Below, piece by piece: positions 7,787-15,011 of a stretch of 64,000 nucleotides of DNA. Location: assembly GCA_963807675.1 (NCBI GenBank), contig CAWECP010000006.1, forward strand, positions 124,001 through 188,000, in the 5' to 3' direction. The stretch comes from Bog-473 sp963807675. Its GTDB lineage: Bacteria > Actinomycetota > Acidimicrobiia > Acidimicrobiales > RAAP-2. A program made the translations under genes and the position numbers. Every line of letters begins with the position of its first letter. The stretch's first letter is position 1. A model generated the notes under the pieces. It was not told the origin of the DNA and did no database searches. It worked only from the letters and a program-made list of their open reading frames with translations.

Positions 7787-8236
7787 TCAGCCGGCGGCCG
7801 TGACCTCCACTGTCACGGCCGTTGCGATGTCGCCGAAGAGTTCGACCGTCACCTCGAACGTGCCCGTCTCCTTGATGTGCTCGGGCAGCACCACGTGCCG
7901 GCGATCCACCTCGACGCCCTTGGCCGCCTGAATCGCCTCAGCCACGTCGGCGGGCCCGATGGAGCCGAACAGCCGGCCCCCGCCGGCCGCCCGGGCCGAG
8001 ATCGGGATCACCGCGCCAGCCAGCAGGGCGGCTTGCGCCTCCGCCGCGCCCCGGTCCTGGGCCTCGCGCAGGTCACGCCGGCGTCGCATCTGCTCCGCCT
8101 GGCCTTCGACGCCGTCGGTCGCGACGATGGCCCGGCCCTCGGGCAGCAGATAGTTCCGGGCGAAGCCGCCGGCCACCTTCACGATGTCACCGCGGCGGCC
8201 CACCCCGGCGACGTCGTCTCGCAGGACAACCTTCAT
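7787..8236 (-). CDS. rplI: 50S ribosomal protein L9
   Basis: Binds 23S rRNA at the base of the L1 stalk. 149 residues, typical length. The N-terminal signature MKVVLRDDVAGVGRRGDIV followed by GGFARNYLLPEG is diagnostic, and the C-terminal domain after the long connecting helix is complete. Its ATG overlaps the rpsR stop (ATGA), so the rpsF-ssb-rpsR-rplI cluster is translationally coupled at this joint. Confidence 0.97.
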   Translation of the reverse strand: MKVVLRDDVAGVGRRGDIVKVAGGFARNYLLPEGRAIVATDGVEGQAEQMRRRRDLREAQDRGAAEAQAALLAGAVIPISARAAGGGRLFGSIGPADVAEAIQAAKGVEVDRRHVVLPEHIKETGTFEVTVELFGDIATAVTVEVTAAG

Positions 8237-8754
8237 GCGTCCACACCGGCCTCGTCGGCCTCGTCCACCAGCGCTTCGGTCGCGACCTCGGCCTCGTCCA
8301 CCAGCGCTTCGGTCGCGACCTCGGCCTCGTCGACCAGCGCCTCGACCTCTGCCGTCACCTCCGCCGCGGGAACGTCGCCGTTACGGTTTCGTCGGGTCGG
8401 CAGCCCGTCGCCCGGGACCGAGTCCAGCGTCCGGTCGCCGCGGTCGCCCCGGTCGCGGCGCCCACCGGGCCGCTCCGTCACCGTCCGCTGCGTATAGGGC
8501 AGCAGCACCAGCTCACGGGCCGTCTTGATCGCCATCGCCAGCGCCCGCTGATGCTGTGCGCAGTTGCCGGTCACCCGGCGCGAACGGATCTTGCCCCGGT
8601 CGCTCATGTACTTGCGCAGCAGGGGGACGTCCTTGTAATCGACCCACTCGACCTTGTCGCGACACAGCGCGCACGGCTTCTTCTTGACCCGGCGACCGAG
8701 GTCTTTGGGGGCCCGGCGTGCTGCCGTCCCACCGCGTTGGTTATTGCGTGCCAT
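8233..8754 (-). CDS. rpsR: 30S ribosomal protein S18 with a long acidic C-terminal extension
   Basis: Binds the S15/S6 region of the 30S platform as a heterodimer with S6. Residues 1-90 are a normal S18, with KKKPCALCRDKVEWVDYKD and RGKIRSRRVTGNCAQHQR showing the zinc-type cysteines. Bacterial S18 is normally about 75-95 residues, but this one runs to 173. The extra 80 residues are an Arg/Asp-rich linker and three acidic repeats (EALVDEAEVAT twice, then EALVDEADEAG). Its start overlaps the ssb stop by one base and its stop overlaps the rplI start. No alternative frame explains the extension, so it seems genuinely translated. Confidence 0.93.
   Translation of the reverse strand: MARNNQRGGTAARRAPKDLGRRVKKKPCALCRDKVEWVDYKDVPLLRKYMSDRGKIRSRRVTGNCAQHQRALAMAIKTARELVLLPYTQRTVTERPGGRRDRGDRGDRTLDSVPGDGLPTRRNRNGDVPAAEVTAEVEALVDEAEVATEALVDEAEVATEALVDEADEAGVDA
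8258..8347 (-). repeat. 33-base tandem repeat inside rpsR
   Basis: Two identical 33-base units (8258-8290 and 8291-8323) plus a diverged partial third (8324-8347) encode the acidic repeats of the S18 tail. The unit is a multiple of three, so gain or loss of a copy keeps the frame. Confidence 0.85.
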
Positions 8755-9254
8755 CAGAAGGGCTCCTCGTCGAATCCGTACCCACCACCACCACCACCAC
8801 TGCCACTGCCCCCATCAGCCGGCGCCGGCTGCGGTGCCGATTGCCGGCCGCCGCCACCACCACCACCACCACGGGAGTACTCCCCGGGACCGCGTCGCTC
8901 GTTCTTGGTGACCTGCGCCGTGGCCCACCGCAGGGACGGGCCGATCTCGTCGGCGATCACCTCGACCTTGGACCGCTTGTCGCCGTCTTGGGTCTCCCAG
9001 CTGCGCTGCTCCAGTCGGCCGGCCACGATCACCCGGGCACCCCGGGACAGCGTCTCGCTCACGTTCTCGGCCATCTCGCGCCAGCACACCACGTCGAAGA
9101 AGGACGTGGCCTCCTCCCACTCCTGGGTCTGGCGGTTCTGCCAGCGCCGGTTGACCGCCAACCCGAAGGTGACGTTGGCCTGGCCGGTGTTGGTGAAACG
9201 CAGCTCTGGGTCGCGCGTGATGTTTCCCACCAGCGTCACGGTGTTGTCTGGCAT
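8754..9254 (-). CDS. ssb: Single-stranded DNA-binding protein
   Basis: Tetrameric OB-fold protein that coats single-stranded DNA and recruits repair and replication partners. 166 residues: OB domain 1-110 (NTVTLVGNITRDPELRFT, FFDVVCWREMAENV), a Gly-rich flexible linker and the C-terminal acidic tip ending GFDEEPF, which matches the D-x-x-(D/E)-x-P-F partner-binding tail. It sits between rpsF and rpsR as in other Actinobacteria and has a one-base overlap with rpsR (TGATG). Confidence 0.97.
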   Translation of the reverse strand: MPDNTVTLVGNITRDPELRFTNTGQANVTFGLAVNRRWQNRQTQEWEEATSFFDVVCWREMAENVSETLSRGARVIVAGRLEQRSWETQDGDKRSKVEVIADEIGPSLRWATAQVTKNERRGPGEYSRGGGGGGGGRQSAPQPAPADGGSGSGGGGGGYGFDEEPF

Positions 9255-9285
9255 CTCAGCTCATGCTCCTCGTCCTCGTCCCTCG

Positions 9286-9305
9286 CTCAGCTCAGCTCAG
9301 CTCAG
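9286..9305. repeat. Pentanucleotide repeat (CTCAG)x4 at the rpsF stop
   Basis: Four perfect CTCAG units, flanked by partial copies, cover the stop codon of rpsF (9292-9294) and run into the rpsF-ssb gap. Slippage by one unit would move the stop and change the last few residues of S6. Confidence 0.85.
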
Positions 9306-9639
9306 CTCGCCGCCCGCCCGGCCCCGGCGGCGGCGGCGCGGCGGCCGGCTTGGTATCGGGCATCCGCACCACCTTGTGTCGCACGACCTCGTCGGCCAGG
9401 CCGAGCATGCGGTCGAGGGCAGCCACCGTCTCAGGCTCGCCGGTGAACTCGACGACGACGTAGTACCCCTCGCGCTTGTGGTTCACCTCGTAGGCGAAGG
9501 TGCGCTTCCCCCAGCGGTCGATGGCGCCGGGGTTGCCCCCGTTGGTGCGGATCACGTCGAGCGCGTGGTCGAGTACGCCCTGGATCACGCCCGGCTCCGT
9601 GGTGGCCTCGAAGATGGCCATGACTTCGTAAGGCCGCAT
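9292..9639 (-). CDS. rpsF: 30S ribosomal protein S6
   Basis: Partner of S18 on the 30S platform. 115 residues; MRPYEVMAIFEATTE at the start and WGKRTFAYEVNHKREGYYVVVEF are characteristic. A Pro/Ala-rich tail follows (PDTKPAAAPPPPGPGG), close to the length in other Actinobacteria. GGAGGGAGG upstream gives a strong ribosome site. First gene of the rpsF-ssb-rpsR-rplI cluster. Confidence 0.97.
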   Translation of the reverse strand: MRPYEVMAIFEATTEPGVIQGVLDHALDVIRTNGGNPGAIDRWGKRTFAYEVNHKREGYYVVVEFTGEPETVAALDRMLGLADEVVRHKVVRMPDTKPAAAPPPPGPGGRRAELS

Positions 9640-9730
9640 GTGCGGCGTACCTCCCTCCGGACCGGCACCGTGTGCCGGGCTCCTGGCGGTCAGGAGCAGG
9701 GTCGACTGAAGAGAGTCATGCTAGCCGTCC
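9640..9730 (-). promoter_or_regulatory. rpsF leader with two hairpins (candidate S6:S18 leader)
   Basis: Between panB and rpsF lie two perfect inverted repeats: CCGGCAC/GTGCCGG with a three-base loop (9662-9678) and CTCCTG/CAGGAG with a five-base loop (9680-9696). They could end the panB message or form the structured leader by which the S6:S18 dimer represses its own operon in many bacteria. No T-run follows, which favours a leader. Confidence 0.35.
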
Positions 9731-10591
9731 TCAGGACAGGGCGTCGCCCAGCCCCGCCGGGGCGTGGTAACTCTCGGCGTCGCTCGGGAAGGTCCCGTTC
9801 CGCACGTCGGCGGCGAACGCGGCAATCGCCTCGGTGGCGATGCGCCCGACGTCGGCGTACTGGCGTACGAACTTGGGCGGCTTGCGCTTGCCCAACCCCA
9901 GCAGGTCGTGAAAGACCAGAACCTGGCCGTCGCACGCCGGGCCTGCCCCGATGCCGATGGTCGGCACGTCGACGGCCTCGGTGACCGCTGCGCCCACCAC
10001 GTCGGGGACCCCTTCGATCACGAAGCCGAAGCAACCTGCCGCGCTGAGCGCCTTCGCCGCGTCCAGCAAGGCCGACGCGGCGTCGGCCGACTTGCCCTGC
10101 ACCCGGAAGCCGCCCATGGCGAGCACGGACTGCGGCGTCAGCCCGAGGTGGCCCATGACGGGGATCTCCGCCCGGATGATGGCCTCGACCACGGGCAGCC
10201 GGGCCCGCCCGCCCTCGAGCTTCACCGCCTGGGCGCCGGCCCGGATCAGGACGGCGGCGTTGCGCACCGCCTCCTCGACCGACACGTGGTAACTCATCCA
10301 CGGCATGTCGCCCAGAATCATGCTGTGGGGCTTGGCCCGCGCCACCGCGGCGGTGTGGTGGGCCATGACCTCGATGTCCACCGACAGCGTGTCCTCGTAG
10401 CCGAGCACCGTGTTCGCCACCGAGTCACCGACCAAGATGATGTCCGCCCCGGCCTCCGAGACGATGCGCGCGCCCGGCTCGTCGTACGCCGTCACCATCA
10501 CGATGGGCACGGCGCCGTCCCGCACCTTGCGGGCCCGCAGCGAGGGGACGGTGACCGGTGCTTCGCCCGCCGGAGGCACCGCGTAGCTCAT
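9731..10591 (-). CDS. panB: 3-methyl-2-oxobutanoate hydroxymethyltransferase (ketopantoate synthesis)
   Basis: Transfers a hydroxymethyl group from methylene-tetrahydrofolate to 2-oxoisovalerate, the first step of pantothenate synthesis. 286 residues from ATG at 10591, which overlaps the upstream stop (ATGA). Visible motifs are MVTAYDEPGARIV, LVGDSVANTVLGYEDTL with the metal-binding Asp, and MGHLGLTPQS, IGIGAGPACDGQVLV near the active site. The length is typical. A longer frame upstream overlaps the DUF5318 gene and is rejected. Confidence 0.95.
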   Translation of the reverse strand: MSYAVPPAGEAPVTVPSLRARKVRDGAVPIVMVTAYDEPGARIVSEAGADIILVGDSVANTVLGYEDTLSVDIEVMAHHTAAVARAKPHSMILGDMPWMSYHVSVEEAVRNAAVLIRAGAQAVKLEGGRARLPVVEAIIRAEIPVMGHLGLTPQSVLAMGGFRVQGKSADAASALLDAAKALSAAGCFGFVIEGVPDVVGAAVTEAVDVPTIGIGAGPACDGQVLVFHDLLGLGKRKPPKFVRQYADVGRIATEAIAAFAADVRNGTFPSDAESYHAPAGLGDALS

Positions 10592-11004
10592 CGCTTGACC
10601 GGTGGCGGCGAGACCTTCTTCTGCGCCGCCGATCTGGCCTGCACACCCCCGGCCGGGTACTTGCGCATCAGATGGTGCCAGGCACAGGCGGGGCACACCT
10701 CGACCTCGTAGCACAGCACCGGTTCGGGGCGCCGGCACAGCGCCTTGAGCTCGGCGGCCGTTCCCGGGCAGCGCCCGCCCGGCGGCAACTTGGCCCCGAA
10801 CACGAACGTCACCGTGACCAGGCGCCCGTCGTCGCAGATGGGGCACACCTCCTTGGTGGGACGACCCACGTTGCGGGCCGCCCGCAGGAGCTCGGGGTGG
10901 GCGTCGCAGACGTCGATCTTCTGGACCCGGCCCCGCTCGACCTCCCGGACCAGGCCGTTGCGCACGATCCGGTACTCCACCTGCGCCGTGACGTCAGGGC
11001 TCAC
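10588..11004 (-). CDS. DUF5318 family protein
   Basis: About 138 residues from GTG at 11004 (VSPDVTAQVEYRIVRNG). The family is uncharacterised and restricted to Actinobacteria; the mycobacterial homologue lies near ino1 and ponA1. Two Cys pairs (EVCPICDD and EVCPACAWHH) with DVCDAHPEL look like a zinc-ribbon arrangement, suggesting nucleic acid or protein binding. The start is uncertain because no strong ribosome site is visible; the frame is open further upstream. It is coupled to panB by an ATGA overlap and is divergent from the PadR gene. Confidence 0.75.
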   Translation of the reverse strand: MSPDVTAQVEYRIVRNGLVREVERGRVQKIDVCDAHPELLRAARNVGRPTKEVCPICDDGRLVTVTFVFGAKLPPGGRCPGTAAELKALCRRPEPVLCYEVEVCPACAWHHLMRKYPAGGVQARSAAQKKVSPPPVKR

Positions 11005-11145
11005 CGCTCGAGAGGATGACCTCGGCTCCGAGGTGACGGGCACGGGCGCCAGGCTATCGCTCGGGCCCAGAAACGGTTCGCAACCCGGGGCCAATTTCCC
11101 CGAGTTTCCGGTGACGTCTCCGCGACCCGTTGTTTTGATCGACGC

Positions 11146-11162
11146 TATATCGAACCGATATA
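11146..11162. promoter_or_regulatory. Palindromic operator upstream of the PadR gene
   Basis: TATATCG-AAC-CGATATA is a perfect 7-base inverted repeat with a three-base spacer, ending 10 bases before the PadR start codon. It is conspicuously AT-rich in this context. Position and symmetry suggest the PadR protein's own operator, which would also cover the divergent DUF5318-panB promoter. Confidence 0.6.
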
Positions 11163-11172
11163 CTGATTCGTC

Positions 11173-11814
11173 ATGTTGGATCTGGCCATCCTGGGCCTCT
11201 TGGAAGATCGCGATCTGCACGGCTACGAAATCCGCCGCCAGCTGCGCGACCACCTGGGCGTGCTGGCCAACGTCTCCTTCGGTTCGATCTACCCCGCCCT
11301 GACCCGGCTGGAAAAGGCCGGCGCGGTCGCCGCCACAGACGGCACGGCCTCAGAGGCGGGTGACCGGGGCAGCGACACCGGCGCCGTCGCACCGCCGACG
11401 GGCTCCCTGAGCGGTGAGCTCAACGTCCTGCGCTCCCGCCGGCACTCCCCCACCCGGGCCCGCCGGGGCAAGAAGGTGTACCGGATCACCGACGCCGGGC
11501 GTCAGCTCTTCACCGAGCTCCTGGCCGGCGGGACCGCGTCCGACGACGCCCGCAGCTTCGGCCTGCGCCTGGCGTTTGCCCGCCACCTGGCGCCCCAGGC
11601 CCGGCTGGCCCTGCTCGAGCGCCGGCGCGCCCTGCTGGTGCAGCGCCTGGGCGAATCCGAGACCAACGCCCGCCCGGAGCACCTCGACGTCTACGCCCGC
11701 TCCGTCATCGAGCACACGGCCGACGGTGTCGCCCGTGACATCAGCTGGCTGGACAACCTGATCGCGTCCGAGCGCGCCGCCCTCGCTACGGCCGGCACCG
11801 AACCGGCCCCCTGA
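11173..11814 (+). CDS. PadR family transcriptional regulator
   Basis: Winged-helix repressor, 213 residues. The DNA-binding half starts MLDLAILGLLEDRDLHGYEIR and continues SFGSIYPALTRLEKAG, typical of PadR. The wing is interrupted by an unusual Ser/Gly-rich insert of about 40 residues (roughly 58-97) before KKVYRITDAGRQLF. The C-terminal half is the helical dimerisation domain. It lies 48 bases upstream of inositol-1-phosphate synthase on the same strand, the arrangement in other Actinobacteria, so it probably regulates ino1 and itself through the palindrome at 11146-11162. Confidence 0.9.
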   Translation: MLDLAILGLLEDRDLHGYEIRRQLRDHLGVLANVSFGSIYPALTRLEKAGAVAATDGTASEAGDRGSDTGAVAPPTGSLSGELNVLRSRRHSPTRARRGKKVYRITDAGRQLFTELLAGGTASDDARSFGLRLAFARHLAPQARLALLERRRALLVQRLGESETNARPEHLDVYARSVIEHTADGVARDISWLDNLIASERAALATAGTEPAP

Positions 11815-11862
11815 ACCAAGCCTCGCACTGCCGACACGTTGACAAGTTAAGGAGACACCCAC

Positions 11863-12966
11863 ATGCCCAGCCCCATCCGCCTTGCGATCGCCGGCGTCGG
11901 CAACTGCGCCAGTTCTCTCGTCCAGGGCATCACCTACTACCGGGACGCCGAGCCCGATGACGTGGTCCCCGGGCTCATGCACGTCGAGCTGGGCGGCTAC
12001 CACGTGCGCGACCTCCTGCCGGTGGCCGCCTTCGACGTCGACCAGGTCAAGGTGGGCACCGACCTGGGCAAGGCCATCCACGCCGGGCTCAACAACACCG
12101 TCCGCTTCGCCGAGGTCGGCGAGCTCGGTGTCACGGTGCAGCGGGGCCCGACCTTCGACGGACTCGGCAAGTACTACCGCGACGTCCTCGAGGAGTCCCC
12201 GGCCGAGCCGGTCGACGTGGCCCAGGCCCTGCGCGACGCGCGGGCCGACGTACTCGTCTCCTACCTGCCGGTCGGCTCCGAACAGGCCCAGCGCCACTAC
12301 GCCCAGGCCTGCCTCGATGCCGGCGTGGCCTTCGTGAACGCCATCCCCGTCTTCATCGCCTCGGACCCGGAGTGGGCGCGCCGCTTCCGCGACGCCGGCG
12401 TCCCCATCGTCGGCGACGACATCAAGAGCCAGGTGGGCTCCACCATCGTCCACCGCATCCTGACCCGGCTCTTTGAAGACCGCGGCCTGGCCCTGGACCA
12501 CACCTACCAGCTCAACTTCGGCGGGAACATGGACTTCAAGAACATGCTCGAGCGCGACCGGCTCGAGTCCAAGAAGATCTCGAAGACCCAGGCCGTCACG
12601 AGCCAGATTGAGGACAACGTGCTCGACGCCGACGATGTCCACGTCGGTCCGTCCGACCACGTGCCGTGGCTGAAGGATCGCAAGTGGGCCTACATCCGCA
12701 TGGAGGGCCGCAACTTCGGCGACGTGCCGCTCAACCTCGAGCTCAAGCTCGAGGTGTGGGACTCACCCAACTCGGCCGGCGTCATCATCGACGCCGTGCG
12801 CTGCGCCAAGCTGGCGCTCGACCGCGGCATCGGTGGCCCGCTCATCGGGCCCTCGGCCTACTTCATGAAGTCCCCACCGGTGCAGTACCACGACGACGTG
12901 GCGCACGCGCTGGTGGAGTCCTTCGCCGCCGGCGACGAGGCTCCGAAAGTCTGGCCCGCCGACTGA
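11863..12966 (+). CDS. ino1: Inositol-3-phosphate synthase
   Basis: Converts glucose 6-phosphate to inositol phosphate with NAD as an internal redox cofactor; in Actinobacteria this supplies phosphatidylinositol and mycothiol. 367 residues, the short actinobacterial form. IAGVGNCASSLVQGI is the NAD-binding loop; NFGGNMDFKNML and SKKISKTQAV are catalytic-domain signatures. AAGGAGA precedes the ATG. Co-transcription with the upstream PadR gene is likely from the spacing. Confidence 0.95.
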   Translation: MPSPIRLAIAGVGNCASSLVQGITYYRDAEPDDVVPGLMHVELGGYHVRDLLPVAAFDVDQVKVGTDLGKAIHAGLNNTVRFAEVGELGVTVQRGPTFDGLGKYYRDVLEESPAEPVDVAQALRDARADVLVSYLPVGSEQAQRHYAQACLDAGVAFVNAIPVFIASDPEWARRFRDAGVPIVGDDIKSQVGSTIVHRILTRLFEDRGLALDHTYQLNFGGNMDFKNMLERDRLESKKISKTQAVTSQIEDNVLDADDVHVGPSDHVPWLKDRKWAYIRMEGRNFGDVPLNLELKLEVWDSPNSAGVIIDAVRCAKLALDRGIGGPLIGPSAYFMKSPPVQYHDDVAHALVESFAAGDEAPKVWPAD

Positions 12967-13039
12967 CTCGCACTCGGGCGCTAGACGCTAACGAGAACTC
13001 CAAACCCCGACTGACTGGCGCTGGCGCCGACGTCGATGC

Positions 13040-13531
13040 TCAGACCAGGATGCGCTCGTCGGGGGCCCGGACGCCGACTACGGCCAGGGTGCGCCCCATA
13101 CCGAGGAAGCAGCCGCAGCAGATGGTGAGGTCGGCCAGCTCTCCCTCCGAGAAGGCATCGTGCAGCTGTGCCCAGAACGCGTCGTCCGCCGACATCGCCA
13201 GGTGGTCGAGGGCAAAACGCTCGGCGAATTGGGCCGCCAGCCGTTCGCGCTCGCTCAGGCCGGTGGCCGAGCGCCAGTCGCTGGCCTCGGCGTAGAACGG
13301 CTCGCCGGCGCCGACCGCCTGCCCGTCACGGGCCCGGGTGTCGCGGCACACGGCACAGTCGTTGATCAGCGCGATCGTCCATCGAGCCGCCTCGCGCTCG
13401 CGCACCGACAGCTGGGAGTTGCCGTAGACCGCCGCCGACAGCTTGCCCATCCCGGCCGCCATCTCCGGGCGTAACAACGCCCAGTCGATGTGCTCGCCCA
13501 TCCCCGAATCCGGCGCGTTGATCCTCGTCAT
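13040..13531 (-). CDS. Carboxymuconolactone decarboxylase/AhpD-like protein
   Basis: 163 residues from ATG at 13531. The all-helical AhpD-like fold is indicated by the segment REREAARWTIALINDCAVCR with Cys59-x-x-Cys62. In AhpD the second Cys is followed four residues later by a proton-relay His; here that position is Arg66, so peroxidase-type chemistry may be altered. Another Cys cluster (TICCGCF) lies near the C terminus. It follows cca on the same strand with a 36-base gap. Role unknown; antioxidant or ring-cleavage functions are possible in this family. Confidence 0.75.
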   Translation of the reverse strand: MTRINAPDSGMGEHIDWALLRPEMAAGMGKLSAAVYGNSQLSVREREAARWTIALINDCAVCRDTRARDGQAVGAGEPFYAEASDWRSATGLSERERLAAQFAERFALDHLAMSADDAFWAQLHDAFSEGELADLTICCGCFLGMGRTLAVVGVRAPDERILV

Positions 13532-13567
13532 GACCAACGAGGCTAGCCCTGCGCCCCGGGGTGAGAA

Positions 13568-14977
13568 CTACCCGCCGCCGTCGACCTCCTGCTCGGCCCA
13601 CCAGGCCCGCAGCCGTCGCGCCGCCTCTTCCTCGCCCAGCGGCCCCTCGTCGAGGCGCAGCTCCATGAGAAACGCCAAGGCCTGTCCCACCGCGGGTCCC
13701 GGCCGGAGGCCGAGCAGCTCCATCACCTGGTTGCCCGTCAGGTCGGGACGCAGGGCGTCGAGCTCCTCCTGGGCCCGCAGCTCCTCTATGCGCGCCTCGA
13801 GCTCGTCCATCCGTCGGGCCAGCGCCCGGGCCTTCGACGCATTGCGCGTGGTGCAGTCAGATCGGGTCAGCTCGTTGAGCATGCCCAGCAGAGGCCCCGC
13901 GTCGCGTACGTAGCGACGCACCGCCCTGTCCGTCCACCCCAGCCGGTAGGTGTGGAAGCGCAGGTGCAGCTCGACCAGGCGCACCACCGTGTCGGTGTCG
14001 GCGGCCGGGTAACGCAGCGCCTCCATGCGCACCCTCGTCATACGCGCGCCGACCACCTCGTGGTGATGGAAGCTCACGCCGCCGTCGGTGATGGCACGCG
14101 TCTTCGGCTTGCCGACGTCGTGGAACAGCGCGGCCAAACGCAGCAGCCGGTTCTTCGACGTCTTGTCGACGACGGCCAGCGTGTGCGCCAACACGTCCTT
14201 GTGGCGATGGATCGGGTCCTGCTCGAGCGCCAGCCCCGGCAACTCGGGCAGGAACTGGTCCGCCAGGCCGGTGCGCACGACGAACCACAGTGCGGCGGAC
14301 GGCACGTCGAGCAGCATCATCTTGTCCAGCTCGTCCCTGATGCGCTCAGCCGAGACGATGGACAGCCGGCCGGCCAGCCGCACCACGGCGTCCACCAGCG
14401 CCGGGTCGGGCTCGAGGGAGAACCGGGCGGCGAACCGGGCGGCCCGCAGCATGCGCAGCGGGTCGTCCCCGAACGACACGTCCGGGTCGAGCGGCGTGCG
14501 CAGACGGCCGGCCGCCAGGTCGCCGAGCCCGTCGAAGGGGTCGATCAGCTCCATGTCCGGCAGGCGCAAGGCCAGCGCGTTGACGGTGAAGTCGCGCCGG
14601 GACAGGTCGACCGTGATGTCGTCGCCGAAGGTGACCTCGGGCTTGCGCGACTCGGGGACGTAGACCTCGGCCCGATGCGTCGTGATCTCGTAGACGAGCT
14701 CGCCCCGGCGAGCGCCGATGGTGCCGAACCGCTTGCCCTGTGTCCACACGTCGTCCGCCCAGCCGGTCACGAGCCGCTCGATCTCTTCCGGCCGGGCGTC
14801 GGTGGTCAGGTCGATGTCGCCCGTGGGGTCTCCGCCCGTCCCATCGGGAAAGAGCGCGTCCCGCACCGAGCCGCCCACCAAGTACAGCGCCCGGCCCGCG
14901 GCCGCAAAGCGGCGCGCCAGGTCCTCGGTCGCTTCGACGTAGGGCAGAAACCGCTCAGGCACCGACGTGGACTGCAC
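13568..14977 (-). CDS. cca: CCA tRNA nucleotidyltransferase
   Basis: Adds or repairs the CCA end of tRNAs; needed here because the tRNA-Leu in this window lacks an encoded CCA. 469 residues: nucleotidyltransferase head with LVGGSVRDAL and the metal-binding DIDLTTDARP, the RRDFTVNALAL motif, RNA-binding neck, and an HD domain (HRHKDVLAHTL, ALFHDVGKPKTR). Length and HD domain match the actinobacterial form. Divergent from the DUF6049-type gene across only 34 bases. Confidence 0.96.
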   Translation of the reverse strand: MQSTSVPERFLPYVEATEDLARRFAAAGRALYLVGGSVRDALFPDGTGGDPTGDIDLTTDARPEEIERLVTGWADDVWTQGKRFGTIGARRGELVYEITTHRAEVYVPESRKPEVTFGDDITVDLSRRDFTVNALALRLPDMELIDPFDGLGDLAAGRLRTPLDPDVSFGDDPLRMLRAARFAARFSLEPDPALVDAVVRLAGRLSIVSAERIRDELDKMMLLDVPSAALWFVVRTGLADQFLPELPGLALEQDPIHRHKDVLAHTLAVVDKTSKNRLLRLAALFHDVGKPKTRAITDGGVSFHHHEVVGARMTRVRMEALRYPAADTDTVVRLVELHLRFHTYRLGWTDRAVRRYVRDAGPLLGMLNELTRSDCTTRNASKARALARRMDELEARIEELRAQEELDALRPDLTGNQVMELLGLRPGPAVGQALAFLMELRLDEGPLGEEEAARRLRAWWAEQEVDGGG

Positions 14978-15011
14978 CCGCCCACGGTAGTGCGCCCTCT
15001 AGCCTCTCCCT

